Below the pieces are notes generated by a model that saw nothing but the letters and a program-made list of their open reading frames with translations, did no database searches and was not told where the DNA came from. A stretch of 64,000 nt of DNA from JBEDUK01 sp963781595 (lineage in GTDB: Bacteria > Actinomycetota > UBA4738): positions 62,001 through 126,000 of the forward strand of contig CAWAGG010000001.1 in NCBI GenBank assembly GCA_963781595.1. The letters run 5' to 3'. Below, in pieces: positions 33,647-41,266 of this stretch (positions are counted from its first letter, which is position 1; each line of letters starts with the position of its first letter). The position numbers and the translations under genes were made by a program.

Positions 33647-33734
33647 GATGTCCTCCGCTCATCCGGCCCGGCTCGCGCCAGACCGCTCGCTGCATCATCC
33701 CTCGGACATCGGGCCACCGCCCGAAGACTGGTCG

Positions 33735-34655
33735 CTAACTCTGCCCGGGCCATGCGGCCGCCCGGAATCCTCGAAGGGACCGCTCGAAGTCGTCGAGCCG
33801 AACCTGGAGGGTCGCCGACGCAGCGGCTGCCGGCGCCGTTCCGGACGACGCGGCTCGAGCTTCCACCTCGACGGCCGAGCGCAGGGCGTCGAGATCCCTG
33901 TTCACGTCGGCCAACGAACGGCTCTTCGGGCCGTCCGGGCCATCCGGAACGGTGAGCCAGATCCCTCGGAACTGCTCCGAGGCGCGGTCGATGAGGCGAG
34001 TCACCTCGCCGATACGTTCGGGGCCGAACACGGCCGGGTCGCCGGCGACCAGGTCGGCCGCGATCCGGTCGTGCAGCGCCACCCCCGCGGCGTAGGCCTG
34101 ACGCGCCTGGTTCTCCCACGCTCCGCGCTTCTTCCTGGAGGAAGATGCCATCGCGACGAGCACGATCACCAGCAGGACGGCCGCGGCCAGCGCGACCCAG
34201 ATCCACGGGCTGACCCCGCCCGAGTCGGCCTCGGCAGGTGTCGGCGACTGCACCTCGGTCGGCTCGGTCGTGGGCTCCTCGGTCGTGGGCTCCTCGGTCG
34301 TCGGAGCTTCCGTCGTGGGCTCCTCGGTCGTCGGAGCTTCCGTCGTGGGCTCCTCGGTCGTCGGAGCTTCCGTCGTGGGCTCCTCGGTCGTCGGAGCTTC
34401 CGTCGTGGGCGCCTCCGTCGAAGGCCGTGTCGGCAACGACCCGCCGGACAGCGAGCTCTTGATCGCTTCCCCCGCGTTCCCGGAACAAGCGCCGACGAGG
34501 GGAACCATCAGGAGCAGGGCTCCGAGGAGGATCGCCGCGCTGGGCTTGCCGATCGATCGCGTCCGACCGCAAACCTTCGCCGGACGAACGGACGATGAAG
34601 CCCTCGCCCCCGGTCGGCACATCCCGACGATCCGACCCTCTCGAACGTCTGACAT
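33735..34655 (-). CDS. Lipoprotein with Thr/Glu/Pro repeat stalk and membrane helix
   Basis: A 306-residue protein from ATG 34655, with GGGAGG six bases upstream. The N-terminal signal ends in a lipobox (LVGAC). About 60 residues follow made of a ten-residue unit of the type TTEAPTTEEP, encoded by a perfect 30-bp DNA repeat. Then come one strong membrane helix (about residues 160-180) and a C-terminal helical domain (WENQARQAYAAGVALHDRIAADL and onwards). A low-complexity extracellular stalk is tethered at both ends; the function is unknown. The repeat number could vary by slippage. Confidence 0.75.
   Translation of the reverse strand: MSDVREGRIVGMCRPGARASSSVRPAKVCGRTRSIGKPSAAILLGALLLMVPLVGACSGNAGEAIKSSLSGGSLPTRPSTEAPTTEAPTTEEPTTEAPTTEEPTTEAPTTEEPTTEAPTTEEPTTEEPTTEPTEVQSPTPAEADSGGVSPWIWVALAAAVLLVIVLVAMASSSRKKRGAWENQARQAYAAGVALHDRIAADLVAGDPAVFGPERIGEVTRLIDRASEQFRGIWLTVPDGPDGPKSRSLADVNRDLDALRSAVEVEARAASSGTAPAAAASATLQVRLDDFERSLRGFRAAAWPGQS
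34291..34410. repeat. Four perfect 30-bp tandem repeats
   Basis: The units start at 34291, 34321, 34351 and 34381 and are identical, with a half unit just before (34276-34290). They are in frame and encode the Thr/Glu/Pro stalk of the lipoprotein. The unit length is a multiple of three, so copy-number change would keep the frame. Confidence 0.95.
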
Positions 34656-34819
34656 CAGCATCCTCCCTCGGCGATCCCGGCCGACCATGCCGAACACACA
34701 ATGACACGGCTCGCTCGGCGCGCCATCGTCCGTATCGGGTGAGGCATCGGAGAACTTCGTGCACGCGGCGAAGCGCCCGGTCGAACCGCCTCAGAAACAC
34801 ACGCCTCGTCACCGTGCAT

Positions 34820-34836
34820 TCATGCGGAACGGATGA
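34820..34836. promoter_or_regulatory. Palindromic regulon site 2
   Basis: TCATGC-GGAAC-GGATGA, 11 of 12 consensus positions, followed by TGC. It lies 75 nt before the DUF1269 gene at 34912; the divergent lipoprotein starts at 34655. Confidence 0.65.
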
Positions 34837-34911
34837 TGCGGCGAAACCGGGCCCCATGGCATCATCAACCACGCCAGCGACCCGGGCTGGCGCGCTGGGA
34901 AGGAGGAGAGC

Positions 34912-35412
34912 ATGTCGGATCTGATCGCCATCGGCTACGACGACACGACCACAGCGATCCAGGCGATGGACGAAGCGCAGAAGCTCGCCGCCGATCTCGT
35001 GATCCAGCCCGACGCGATCGCGGCGATCATCCGCGACGAGGAGGGCAAGATCAGGACGATCACGAACCAGCACATGGTGGGCGCCGGCGCGACGTGGGGG
35101 ATGTTCTGGGGGTTCCTGTTCGGGATCCTGTTCTTCGTCCCGTTCTTCGGTATGGCGATCGGTGCCGGCATGGGCGCGTTGATGGGCAAGATCACGAAGT
35201 CCGGCATCGACAAGCAGTTCCAGGACCAGGTGCGCGAGATGCTGAAGCCCGGCACCTCCGCCCTCTTCCTGATCCTGGAGAAGATGACCACGGACAAGGC
35301 TCTGGCAGGGCTCAGCGCGTTCGGAGGAACGGTGCTGAAGACCTCACTGTCCGAGGAGGCGGAGAAGGAACTGCAGGACGCCCTCCACGGCCAGGGCGAG
35401 GCGACGGCCTAG
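34912..35412 (+). CDS. DUF1269 protein, paralogue B (canonical)
   Basis: A 166-residue protein from ATG 34912, with a strong AAGGAGGAG site. It is the clearest DUF1269 member here: SDLIAIGYDDTTTAIQAMDE, PDAIAAIIRDEEGKIRTI, a hydrophobic glycine-rich hairpin (GMFWGFLFGILFFVPFFGM, AIGAGMGALMGKITKSGID), then EMLKPGTSALFLILEKM and a C-terminal helix. It is probably membrane-attached through the hairpin. It is followed 93 bp later by an aquaporin on the same strand with no strong terminator between them, so co-transcription is plausible. Confidence 0.88.
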   Translation: MSDLIAIGYDDTTTAIQAMDEAQKLAADLVIQPDAIAAIIRDEEGKIRTITNQHMVGAGATWGMFWGFLFGILFFVPFFGMAIGAGMGALMGKITKSGIDKQFQDQVREMLKPGTSALFLILEKMTTDKALAGLSAFGGTVLKTSLSEEAEKELQDALHGQGEATA

Positions 35413-35505
35413 CGTCATCGAGGGGACGTGCAAGAGGGCTCTTGGTTACCCAAGCCCCCTGGCTATCCCACGACGTTCGACGCCGTGATATGAAGAGGAG
35501 GTGCC

Positions 35506-36327
35506 ATGGCGCAGGGGGACCAGTCGGGTGTGATGGGCCGGGTCGAGGGGTGGCTCCAGGAAGACCTGATCCGCCCGATGGAGGACTTCCAGGACCCGAA
35601 GCAGGAGTGGCGGCGGCTGTTCTCGGAGCTGGTCGGCACGTTCTTCCTGGTGCTCGTCGCCGCAGGTGCGGCGATGATGAGCCAGGCCTTCCCGGGCAAG
35701 ATCAGCGAAACCGTCGCCACGGCGACGCCGGGCATGATGGTCTTCGCCATCATCCTTTTCATGGGCAAGGTATCGGGCGCCCACCTGAATCCGGCGGTGA
35801 GCATCGGGTTCGCGCTCCGCGGTGACTTCCCCTGGCGAAGGGTCCCCGGGTACATCGTCATCCAGTTGATCGGCGCGTCCCTCGCCGCCTGGTTCCTCCA
35901 GACCGTCATCCACGTGTCGGCGACCTACGGCGCCAACTATCCGGCCTCCGGCTACTCAGCGCTCGACGCCTTCTGGATGGAGGTGGTCCTCACGTTCGGG
36001 CTGCTCAGCACGATCCTCGGCACGGCGTCCGGAGCCCAAAACATCGGCATCATCGGTGCGGCCGGTGTCGGCAGCTACATCGCGCTCGCGGGCATGTGGG
36101 GGAGCCCGATCTCCGGGGCTTCCATGAACCCCGCCCGTACGTTCGGGCCCGAGCTCGTCGGGGCGAACTTCACCGACTACTGGGTGTACGTGGCCGGTCC
36201 GATCTGCGGCATGCTCGTGGCCGTCGGCGCGGCCTTCGTGCTGCGGGGCCGCGGTGGCGGGAAGGCCGGGTCGGGTGCCGCACAAGGTGCCCTCGACACG
36301 GAGGTCGAGCATCCGAAAGAGATGTGA
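35506..36327 (+). CDS. Aquaporin (MIP family)
   Basis: A 273-residue channel protein with six membrane helices and both NPA boxes: SGAHLNPAVSIGFALRG and GASMNPARTFGPELV. The family N-terminus ELVGTFFLVLVAAGAAMMS is preceded by about 45 cytoplasmic residues (VEGWLQEDLIRPMEDFQ), which is longer than usual. The residue after the second NPA is Arg, as in water and glycerol channels. AGAGGAGG precedes ATG 35506. Role: water or small-solute flux, fitting an osmotic-stress cluster. The ~45-residue extension and the charged tail have no assigned role. Confidence 0.9.
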   Translation: MAQGDQSGVMGRVEGWLQEDLIRPMEDFQDPKQEWRRLFSELVGTFFLVLVAAGAAMMSQAFPGKISETVATATPGMMVFAIILFMGKVSGAHLNPAVSIGFALRGDFPWRRVPGYIVIQLIGASLAAWFLQTVIHVSATYGANYPASGYSALDAFWMEVVLTFGLLSTILGTASGAQNIGIIGAAGVGSYIALAGMWGSPISGASMNPARTFGPELVGANFTDYWVYVAGPICGMLVAVGAAFVLRGRGGGKAGSGAAQGALDTEVEHPKEM

Positions 36328-36641
36328 GCGTGCCAGACGGGCGCTGGCGGACGGTCCGCTCGAAGAGGATCGTCGGCCGGCCCGGCTCATGATTCCTCCC
36401 TCGTCGCGCCGCACCGAGCCCGCGTGGACGCGGAGGTTCGGCGGCGCTCGGGACCGGGGGCTCCTCGAAGCGATCTGACCCGCGGCCGGACGAATCGGTA
36501 ACCGCTTGCAGGCGTCTCATCCGGACGGGGTGATGCGATCGGACGTGGTTGGATGTCGGAGCGGTCCGAGGTCCGCTTCGCGCGCCTCGCGGCGCTCGGC
36601 TAGGCTACGCGTGACAACGACGTTTCGGAAGGAGGTCCACG
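36328..36641. other. 313-bp intergenic region
   Basis: No convincing coding frame is seen. It holds palindromic site 3 (36517-36533), a TAGGCT -10-like hexamer at 36601-36606 and the AAGGAGG ribosome-binding site of the SHOCT gene. Confidence 0.5.
36517..36533. promoter_or_regulatory. Palindromic regulon site 3
   Basis: TCATCC-GGACG-GGGTGA, 12 of 12 consensus positions, followed by TGC. It lies 108 nt before the SHOCT gene at 36642. Confidence 0.7.
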
Positions 36642-36956
36642 ATGATGCGACGGAGGCGCCCGCTGCTTCGCGGTGCCGCTCTGGCCGCCGGCGGCGCGGC
36701 CGTGTACCACGCGGGGAAGAGCAAGCAGGCCGGCCAGGACCAGCAGGCGTCCCAGGACGCGTCGCAGGACCAGCAGATCGCCGAGCTCCAGCAGCAGGCA
36801 CCCGCCCCGGCGGCACCCGGTCCTGCCGCACCGGCCGCGACGGGTCTGACCGCCGACTCGATGGCGGAGCTGGAGCGGCTCGGCAAGCTGCACAGCGAGG
36901 GCGTCCTCACGGACGAGGAGTTCGCGGCCGCCAAGGCCAAGGTACTGGGCACGTAG
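36642..36956 (+). CDS. SHOCT-domain protein, copy 1
   Basis: A 104-residue protein. The basic N-terminus MMRRRRPLLRGAAL runs into a short hydrophobic Ala/Gly segment. A Gln/Pro-rich linker follows, then a C-terminal SHOCT module (ELERLGKLHSEGVLTDEEFAAAKAKVLG). SHOCT is a short oligomerisation/interaction helix pair found at protein ends. It has a clear paralogue at 49404-49679, which also has a palindromic site upstream. It probably attaches weakly to the membrane. The partner is unknown. The DUF6325-like gene follows 28 bp later. Confidence 0.82.
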   Translation: MMRRRRPLLRGAALAAGGAAVYHAGKSKQAGQDQQASQDASQDQQIAELQQQAPAPAAPGPAAPAATGLTADSMAELERLGKLHSEGVLTDEEFAAAKAKVLGT

Positions 36957-36984
36957 CCACCACGCGATGGGAGACGGAGGCAGC

Positions 36985-37500
36985 ATGGAGGAGATCGGGC
37001 CGGTTCAGATCATGGTCGTCGGGTTCGACGGGACGACCTTCCAAGGGGAGATCCTCCCCGAGTTGCAGCGTCTCCGGGACGCCGACCTGATCAGGGTGAT
37101 CGACCTGGTGGTCGTCGCGAAGGACGACGAGGGCGAGATCCTCGGGGTCGAGCTCAGCGACCTCTCCGACGAGCAGACGGCCGAGTTCGGCGCGATCGCA
37201 GGCGCGCTCATCGGCCTTGGCGCCGAGGGCGAGGACGGGATGGAGGAGGGCGCCGAAGCCGGCGCCGCAGCCGCAGAGGGCGGGATCCTCGGCGACGAGA
37301 CCATGTGGTCGATCGCCGACACGATCCCCAACGGCACCACGGCGGCGGTCGCCTTGCTCGAGCACCGGTGGGCGATCCCGCTGCGCGACGCGATCCGGCG
37401 CGCCGGCGGCATCCCGCTCGCGGACAGCTGGATCCACCCGGAGGACCTGATCGCGATCGGAGCGGCGGTCGCCGACGCCGACGCCGACAGCTCCGAGTAG
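36985..37500 (+). CDS. DUF6325-like acidic protein, copy 1
   Basis: A 171-residue protein from ATG 36985, with GGAGACGGAGG upstream. Seen: EIGPVQIMVVGFDGTTFQGE, ILPELQRLRDADLIRVIDLVV, ELSDLSDEQTAEFGAIAGA, a Gly/Ala/Glu-rich middle, then NGTTAAVALLEHRWAIPLRDA. It is strongly similar in order and wording to the gene at 53817-54383, so it is a second member of the same family (DUF6325/DUF1269-related). It is predicted soluble or peripherally bound. It follows a SHOCT gene and ends at a strong terminator. Function unknown. Confidence 0.78.
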   Translation: MEEIGPVQIMVVGFDGTTFQGEILPELQRLRDADLIRVIDLVVVAKDDEGEILGVELSDLSDEQTAEFGAIAGALIGLGAEGEDGMEEGAEAGAAAAEGGILGDETMWSIADTIPNGTTAAVALLEHRWAIPLRDAIRRAGGIPLADSWIHPEDLIAIGAAVADADADSSE

Positions 37501-37525
37501 CCGCTCCTGGGTTCCGGCCATGCAC

Positions 37526-37552
37526 GCGGCCCCGGGGAACACCCGGGGCCGC
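37526..37552. terminator. Terminator hairpin
   Basis: GCGGCCCCGGG and CCCGGGGCCGC form a perfect 11-bp stem with a 5-nt loop, just after the DUF6325-like gene and before the convergent unknown gene. Confidence 0.75.
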
Positions 37553-37574
37553 GTCACGTTCGGCGTTCCCTGGT

Positions 37575-38042
37575 TCAGATCCGGCGGCTCACCCGCCGCC
37601 GCTCACGGCGCCGGACGCCGGCGACCGAACCCGGCGACAGAGGGCGGCCGAGCGGGTCGATGAACAACGAACACGGCCCTGATGACGGCGGAAGCTCGCC
37701 GTCGAGCACGTCGACCGAGTACGTCAGCGTGTCACCGTCGAGACGAGGGTCGTGGATCACGATCACGGCGTCCTGCGGGGGTTCGCCTTCGACCTCGAGG
37801 AACGAGAGGACCGCGTTCGGCGGGTCCGCCTCGAAGCTGGCGTCCCCGCCCTCGCTCCACAGGTCGACGAAGCGACGCGACGGCATGTGCCCGACCTCGC
37901 GCTTGGGCCGGTCGGCGAAGTAGAGCGTCGACGGCGAGACACCGTACAGCGTGACGGTGCCCTGTTCGCTGCGGAACGCGGTCGCGGTCTGCACGAACAG
38001 CGCCTCGATGTCCTCGAGCTGGTCCTCGGTGACCTCACCCAT
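37575..38042 (-). CDS. Unrecognised 155-residue protein
   Basis: ATG 38042 with a purine-rich GGAGGAGG upstream. No family was recognised. Seen: an N-terminal helix DQLEDIEALFVQTATAFRSEQ, mixed alpha/beta sequence (TVTLYGVSPSTLYFADRPK), an acidic central part and a basic Arg-rich tail (RRRERRRVSRR) that could bind nucleic acid or phospholipid. No signal peptide or membrane helix is visible. It sits between two regulon genes. Palindromic site 4 is 84 nt from its start but is better oriented toward the plus-strand gene. Confidence 0.65.
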   Translation of the reverse strand: MGEVTEDQLEDIEALFVQTATAFRSEQGTVTLYGVSPSTLYFADRPKREVGHMPSRRFVDLWSEGGDASFEADPPNAVLSFLEVEGEPPQDAVIVIHDPRLDGDTLTYSVDVLDGELPPSSGPCSLFIDPLGRPLSPGSVAGVRRRERRRVSRRI

Positions 38043-38125
38043 CGACCCCTCCTCCTCTTCTTCCCCTCATCGAGTGTCGCGATCCGGTGGACGCTCACCA
38101 TGATCCGGTTGGATCGGCCACGACA

Positions 38126-38142
38126 TCATCCCATCGGCGTGA
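38126..38142. promoter_or_regulatory. Palindromic regulon site 4
   Basis: TCATCC-CATCG-GCGTGA, 11 of 12 consensus positions, followed by TGC. It lies 129 nt before the small membrane gene at 38272 and 84 nt from the divergent gene at 38042. Confidence 0.65.
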
Positions 38143-38271
38143 TGCGGGTGGCAGCGACGCTCCTTCACCGTGTTCCCGATGGCCCCATGCACGAAGCGAG
38201 CGCCATCGCCTCGATGCGGCCAGCGCACCTATGCTCGTCTCTCGGGATTCCGACATGGAGGTGTGACCCAG

Positions 38272-38517
38272 ATGGCAAGATGGGATGTCGTGGCGATGGG
38301 TCAGGCCGGGCTGACTGGGTGGACCAGGGAGGCCGCTCGGCCGGTCGCCAGCTCGATCGCCCGGAGGACGGGTCGGTCGGAGGACCAGATCCTGGCGGTG
38401 ATCGGAGCGATGTTCCTCGCGATGGCGGTGGTCGCCTTCCTCCGCACGGTGATCACCGTGATCGACGCGGGGAGAAGCGGGCGACCGGACGCCACGATGG
38501 ACGCACGACCGATCTGA
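38272..38517 (+). CDS. Small single-helix membrane protein
   Basis: An 81-residue protein from ATG 38272, with GGAGGTG upstream. It has an N-terminal amphipathic part, an EDQILAVIGAMFLAMAVVAF membrane helix (about residues 42-62) and a short basic tail. No family was recognised. Its size and upstream palindrome match the other small envelope proteins of this region. TATGCT at about 38230 could be its -10 box. Confidence 0.55.
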   Translation: MARWDVVAMGQAGLTGWTREAARPVASSIARRTGRSEDQILAVIGAMFLAMAVVAFLRTVITVIDAGRSGRPDATMDARPI

Positions 38518-38687
38518 GCCCGGTCGCGGATCCTGGGTTCGCCGGCCGATCCTCCTGGACCGCGACGTCCGGTTCGCGCGCTACCGCGAGTGTCCGGAGG
38601 ACCGATTCGCACGGGATGAGCCGTGCCACATTCGGCGGCCCGAGGTCGCGAACGACGGCATATCGCGCCACCCGGGTCGGGACGGCA

Positions 38688-39773
38688 CTACCCGGCCGCG
38701 CCGGGGAAAGGCGGCAGGTGTTCGACGATCCAGCTCTGGACCTGCCCAGCCGGCCGGACCCCCCACCCTGCGATCGTGGTGCCGTCGGAGGAGATGGCGA
38801 GCGCGGTGTCGAGCCGCCACCCCTTGAGGCCCTTGACCCCCAGGCGGACGAGGTAGTCCTGCAGGTCGAACATCCCGGACCCGGGCGTCCAGACGAACGC
38901 GTCCCGGAACTGGGCGCCGCTGAAGCCGACGACGACCTTCCCGTCGTCGGTGGCGCCGAGGGCTGACGCACGGGCGAGGGCCCCGCCGCCGGGCAGCTTG
39001 CCGAGCAGTTCGCCGCCCGTCTCCTGCGTCCAGCGGTACGCCTGCTTGCCATGGTATCCGGCATCCCCTCCGACGATCACGGATCCGTCGGCGGTCACGG
39101 CCTCCGCGCCTCCCAGGAAGACGCCGTGCGACAGGAGGCTCTCGTGCCCATCCACCCACCGCGCGCCGCGACGGGACCCGTCGGGGGCGTCGTCCCAGCC
39201 GACGATCACCGACCCGTCGGCGCTGACGTCGTTGGCACGGCTGGCGCCGCCACCGAGGCTGCCGAGGCTGACCATGCCATGTGCCGCGTCCCAGCGGAAC
39301 GCGGTGGCGTTGCAGTCGTCCCAGCCGAGCCCGACCACGACCGAGCCGCCGTCGGAAACCGCGTAGGCGTTGCTGAGGTCGGGACAGCCTTGCGAACCCG
39401 GATACGTGCCCAGGCGCCGCCAGTGGGTTCCCCGCCGCCACGTGGCTGCCGACCTCTGACCATGGAGGTTCGCGTCCGCGACGATGGCCGAGCCGTCCCT
39501 CGAGACCGAGATCTGCCCGCTGGCGGGGCCGAGGGACTCAACGCCGCCCTCGTGCGACCAACGGAACGCGCCGGCCCCGAAGATGTTGACACCGACGATG
39601 ACCGACCCATCCGCGGACATGCTCAAGGCATTCGCGTTGACCGGACCGAGCGGGGTGAACGTTGGGGCGGTAGAGCGCACCTGGGGCGTCGCCCCGACCG
39701 CTGCCGGCGCACCGCCGATCAACACCGCTGACACGGCGACCAGACCCAGGAGACACACGCGCATGCTTCGCAT
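38688..39773 (-). CDS. Secreted HAF-repeat / beta-propeller-like protein
   Basis: A 361-residue protein. The signal peptide (CLLGLVAVSAVLIGGAPAAVG) is followed by about seven repeats of the form A-x-x-x-S-x-DGSVIVG with RW or W-x-x-x-x-G nearby. Examples are SMSADGSVIVGVN, SVSRDGSAIVADA, DVSADGSVIVGWD and AVTADGSVIVGGD. This is the HAF-repeat extracellular family, probably a beta-propeller. ATG 39773 is preferred, with GGAAAGAGAG upstream; ATG 39764 is close. It likely acts outside the cell as a structural or binding protein; no active site was seen. Confidence 0.78.
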   Translation of the reverse strand: MRSMRVCLLGLVAVSAVLIGGAPAAVGATPQVRSTAPTFTPLGPVNANALSMSADGSVIVGVNIFGAGAFRWSHEGGVESLGPASGQISVSRDGSAIVADANLHGQRSAATWRRGTHWRRLGTYPGSQGCPDLSNAYAVSDGGSVVVGLGWDDCNATAFRWDAAHGMVSLGSLGGGASRANDVSADGSVIVGWDDAPDGSRRGARWVDGHESLLSHGVFLGGAEAVTADGSVIVGGDAGYHGKQAYRWTQETGGELLGKLPGGGALARASALGATDDGKVVVGFSGAQFRDAFVWTPGSGMFDLQDYLVRLGVKGLKGWRLDTALAISSDGTTIAGWGVRPAGQVQSWIVEHLPPFPGAAG

Positions 39774-40011
39774 CGGCGCTAGCTCTCTTTCCATCTCGAA
39801 GACCAACCGGCGCGTGCCGATGAGACCCATCGCGCCACGACGCAGGCGGGAGCCGGGAGGCCACCCGCGCGCAGCCTACGAGCCCGAGTGCCGCGGAGCG
39901 GAGCCCCGCTTCGAACTCAACAGGGATGTGACAACTCACCCCCTCCGCTGGCGATCGCGACGCGCTGAACCGGTTCCCTTCGACCGCCGTGAGGCGATAT
40001 GGTGCGGCGCG

Positions 40012-41265
40012 ATGAGCTCCACGCAGGAGGTCCTGGGGCGGATCGTGGGCGACGACCCGCGTATCGCGATCGAGACCTACGACGGCGGCCGGGTCGGGCC
40101 GTCGGACGCGCCGGCGTCGCTCGTCGTACGTTCGCGGGACGCGCTCCGTCGGATCGTCACCGCGCCGGGAGAGCTCGGCGTCGGGCGCGCCTACGTGTCC
40201 GGCGAACTCGACCTCGAAGGTGACATCTACGTGGCGCTCACGGCGCTGCGCGACCGACTCTCCACCGTCCGGCTCCGGCCCTCGTTCGTTGCGGATGCCG
40301 TGAAGCTCGTGGGCCCGGACGCGCTCCGGCCGCTCCCGCCGCCACGGGAGGAGGCGCGCCTCCGGGGCCGGCGTCACTCGAAGCAGCGCGACGCTCAGGC
40401 CATCGCGTACCACTACGACGTGTCGAATCGCTTCTACGAACTGGTGCTGGGTCCGTCGATGACGTACTCCTGCGCGGTCTGGTCCGACCCGGAGATCACG
40501 CTCGAGCAGGCGCAGGCAGCCAAGTACGAGCTGATCTGCCGCAAGCTGGACCTGCGGGAGGGCTCGCGGCTCCTCGACGTCGGATGCGGATGGGGCGGCA
40601 TGGCGATGCACGCAGCGACGCACCACGGCGCATCGGTCGTCGGCATCACGCTCTCACGCCGGCAGGTCGCATGGGCGCAGGAGGCGGTGGCCGGGGCCGG
40701 CCTCTCCGACCGGGTTCGGATCCGCCTGCAGGACTACCGAGATGTTCGGGACGGTCCGTTCGACGCGATCTCGTCGATCGGGATGTTCGAGCACGTCGGG
40801 ATGCGGAACCTCGAGCTGTACTTCGAACGGCTACACGGGCTGCTGCGCCCGCAGGGGCGCATGCTGAACCACGGGATCGCGCGCGCCGCGAAGCCCGTCC
40901 ACACGCTGAAGCGGCTCGGCCGGCCCAGGTTCGGGAGCTTCATCGATCGCTACGTGTTCCCCGACGGCGAGCTGCACGAGGTCGGCACGGTGGTCTCGAC
41001 GATGCAGCGCGCAAGCTTCGAAGCTCGGCATCTCGAGAACCTCCGCGAGCACTACTCGATGACCCTGCGGCGCTGGGTATCGAACCTGGAGGCGAACTGG
41101 GACGAGGCGGTCGCGGAAGCCGGCGCGCCCAGGGCGAGGGTCTGGCGCTTGTACATGGCCGCGTCGGCGCTGAGCTTCGAGGCGGGTGGGATCCAGCTGC
41201 ATCAGATCCTGGGGGTCCCCGCGAACGGCGGCCGCAGCGGCATGCCGCTCCGGCCCCGCTTCTGA
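40012..41265 (+). CDS. Cyclopropane-fatty-acyl-phospholipid synthase family methyltransferase
   Basis: A 417-residue protein from ATG 40012. Seen: an N-terminal lipid-binding domain (AYVSGELDLEGDIYVAL), then AIAYHYDVSNRFYELVLGPSMTYS, the SAM motif LLDVGCGWGGMAMHA, SIGMFEHVGMRNLELYF and YVFPDGELHEV. These are classic CFA-synthase features. Role: transfer of a methylene group from SAM to unsaturated acyl chains of membrane phospholipids, which raises acid and stress resistance. It lies inside the stress-type cluster but has no palindromic site directly upstream. Its stop is one base from the convergent hydrolase gene. Confidence 0.9.
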   Translation: MSSTQEVLGRIVGDDPRIAIETYDGGRVGPSDAPASLVVRSRDALRRIVTAPGELGVGRAYVSGELDLEGDIYVALTALRDRLSTVRLRPSFVADAVKLVGPDALRPLPPPREEARLRGRRHSKQRDAQAIAYHYDVSNRFYELVLGPSMTYSCAVWSDPEITLEQAQAAKYELICRKLDLREGSRLLDVGCGWGGMAMHAATHHGASVVGITLSRRQVAWAQEAVAGAGLSDRVRIRLQDYRDVRDGPFDAISSIGMFEHVGMRNLELYFERLHGLLRPQGRMLNHGIARAAKPVHTLKRLGRPRFGSFIDRYVFPDGELHEVGTVVSTMQRASFEARHLENLREHYSMTLRRWVSNLEANWDEAVAEAGAPRARVWRLYMAASALSFEAGGIQLHQILGVPANGGRSGMPLRPRF

Positions 41266-41266
41266 T

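Noticed and set aside
33655..33720. TCATCC elements upstream of the integral membrane protein at 33646
   Set aside because: The right half-sites at the required spacing have three or more mismatches, so they are not counted as regulon sites.
34291..34410. Possible CRISPR-like array
   Set aside because: The units are adjacent with no spacers and lie in frame inside a lipoprotein gene.
35426..35460. Hairpin between the DUF1269 gene and the aquaporin gene
   Set aside because: Only a short imperfect stem (CTTGG with CCAAG) is visible; too weak to call a terminator, so co-transcription remains plausible.
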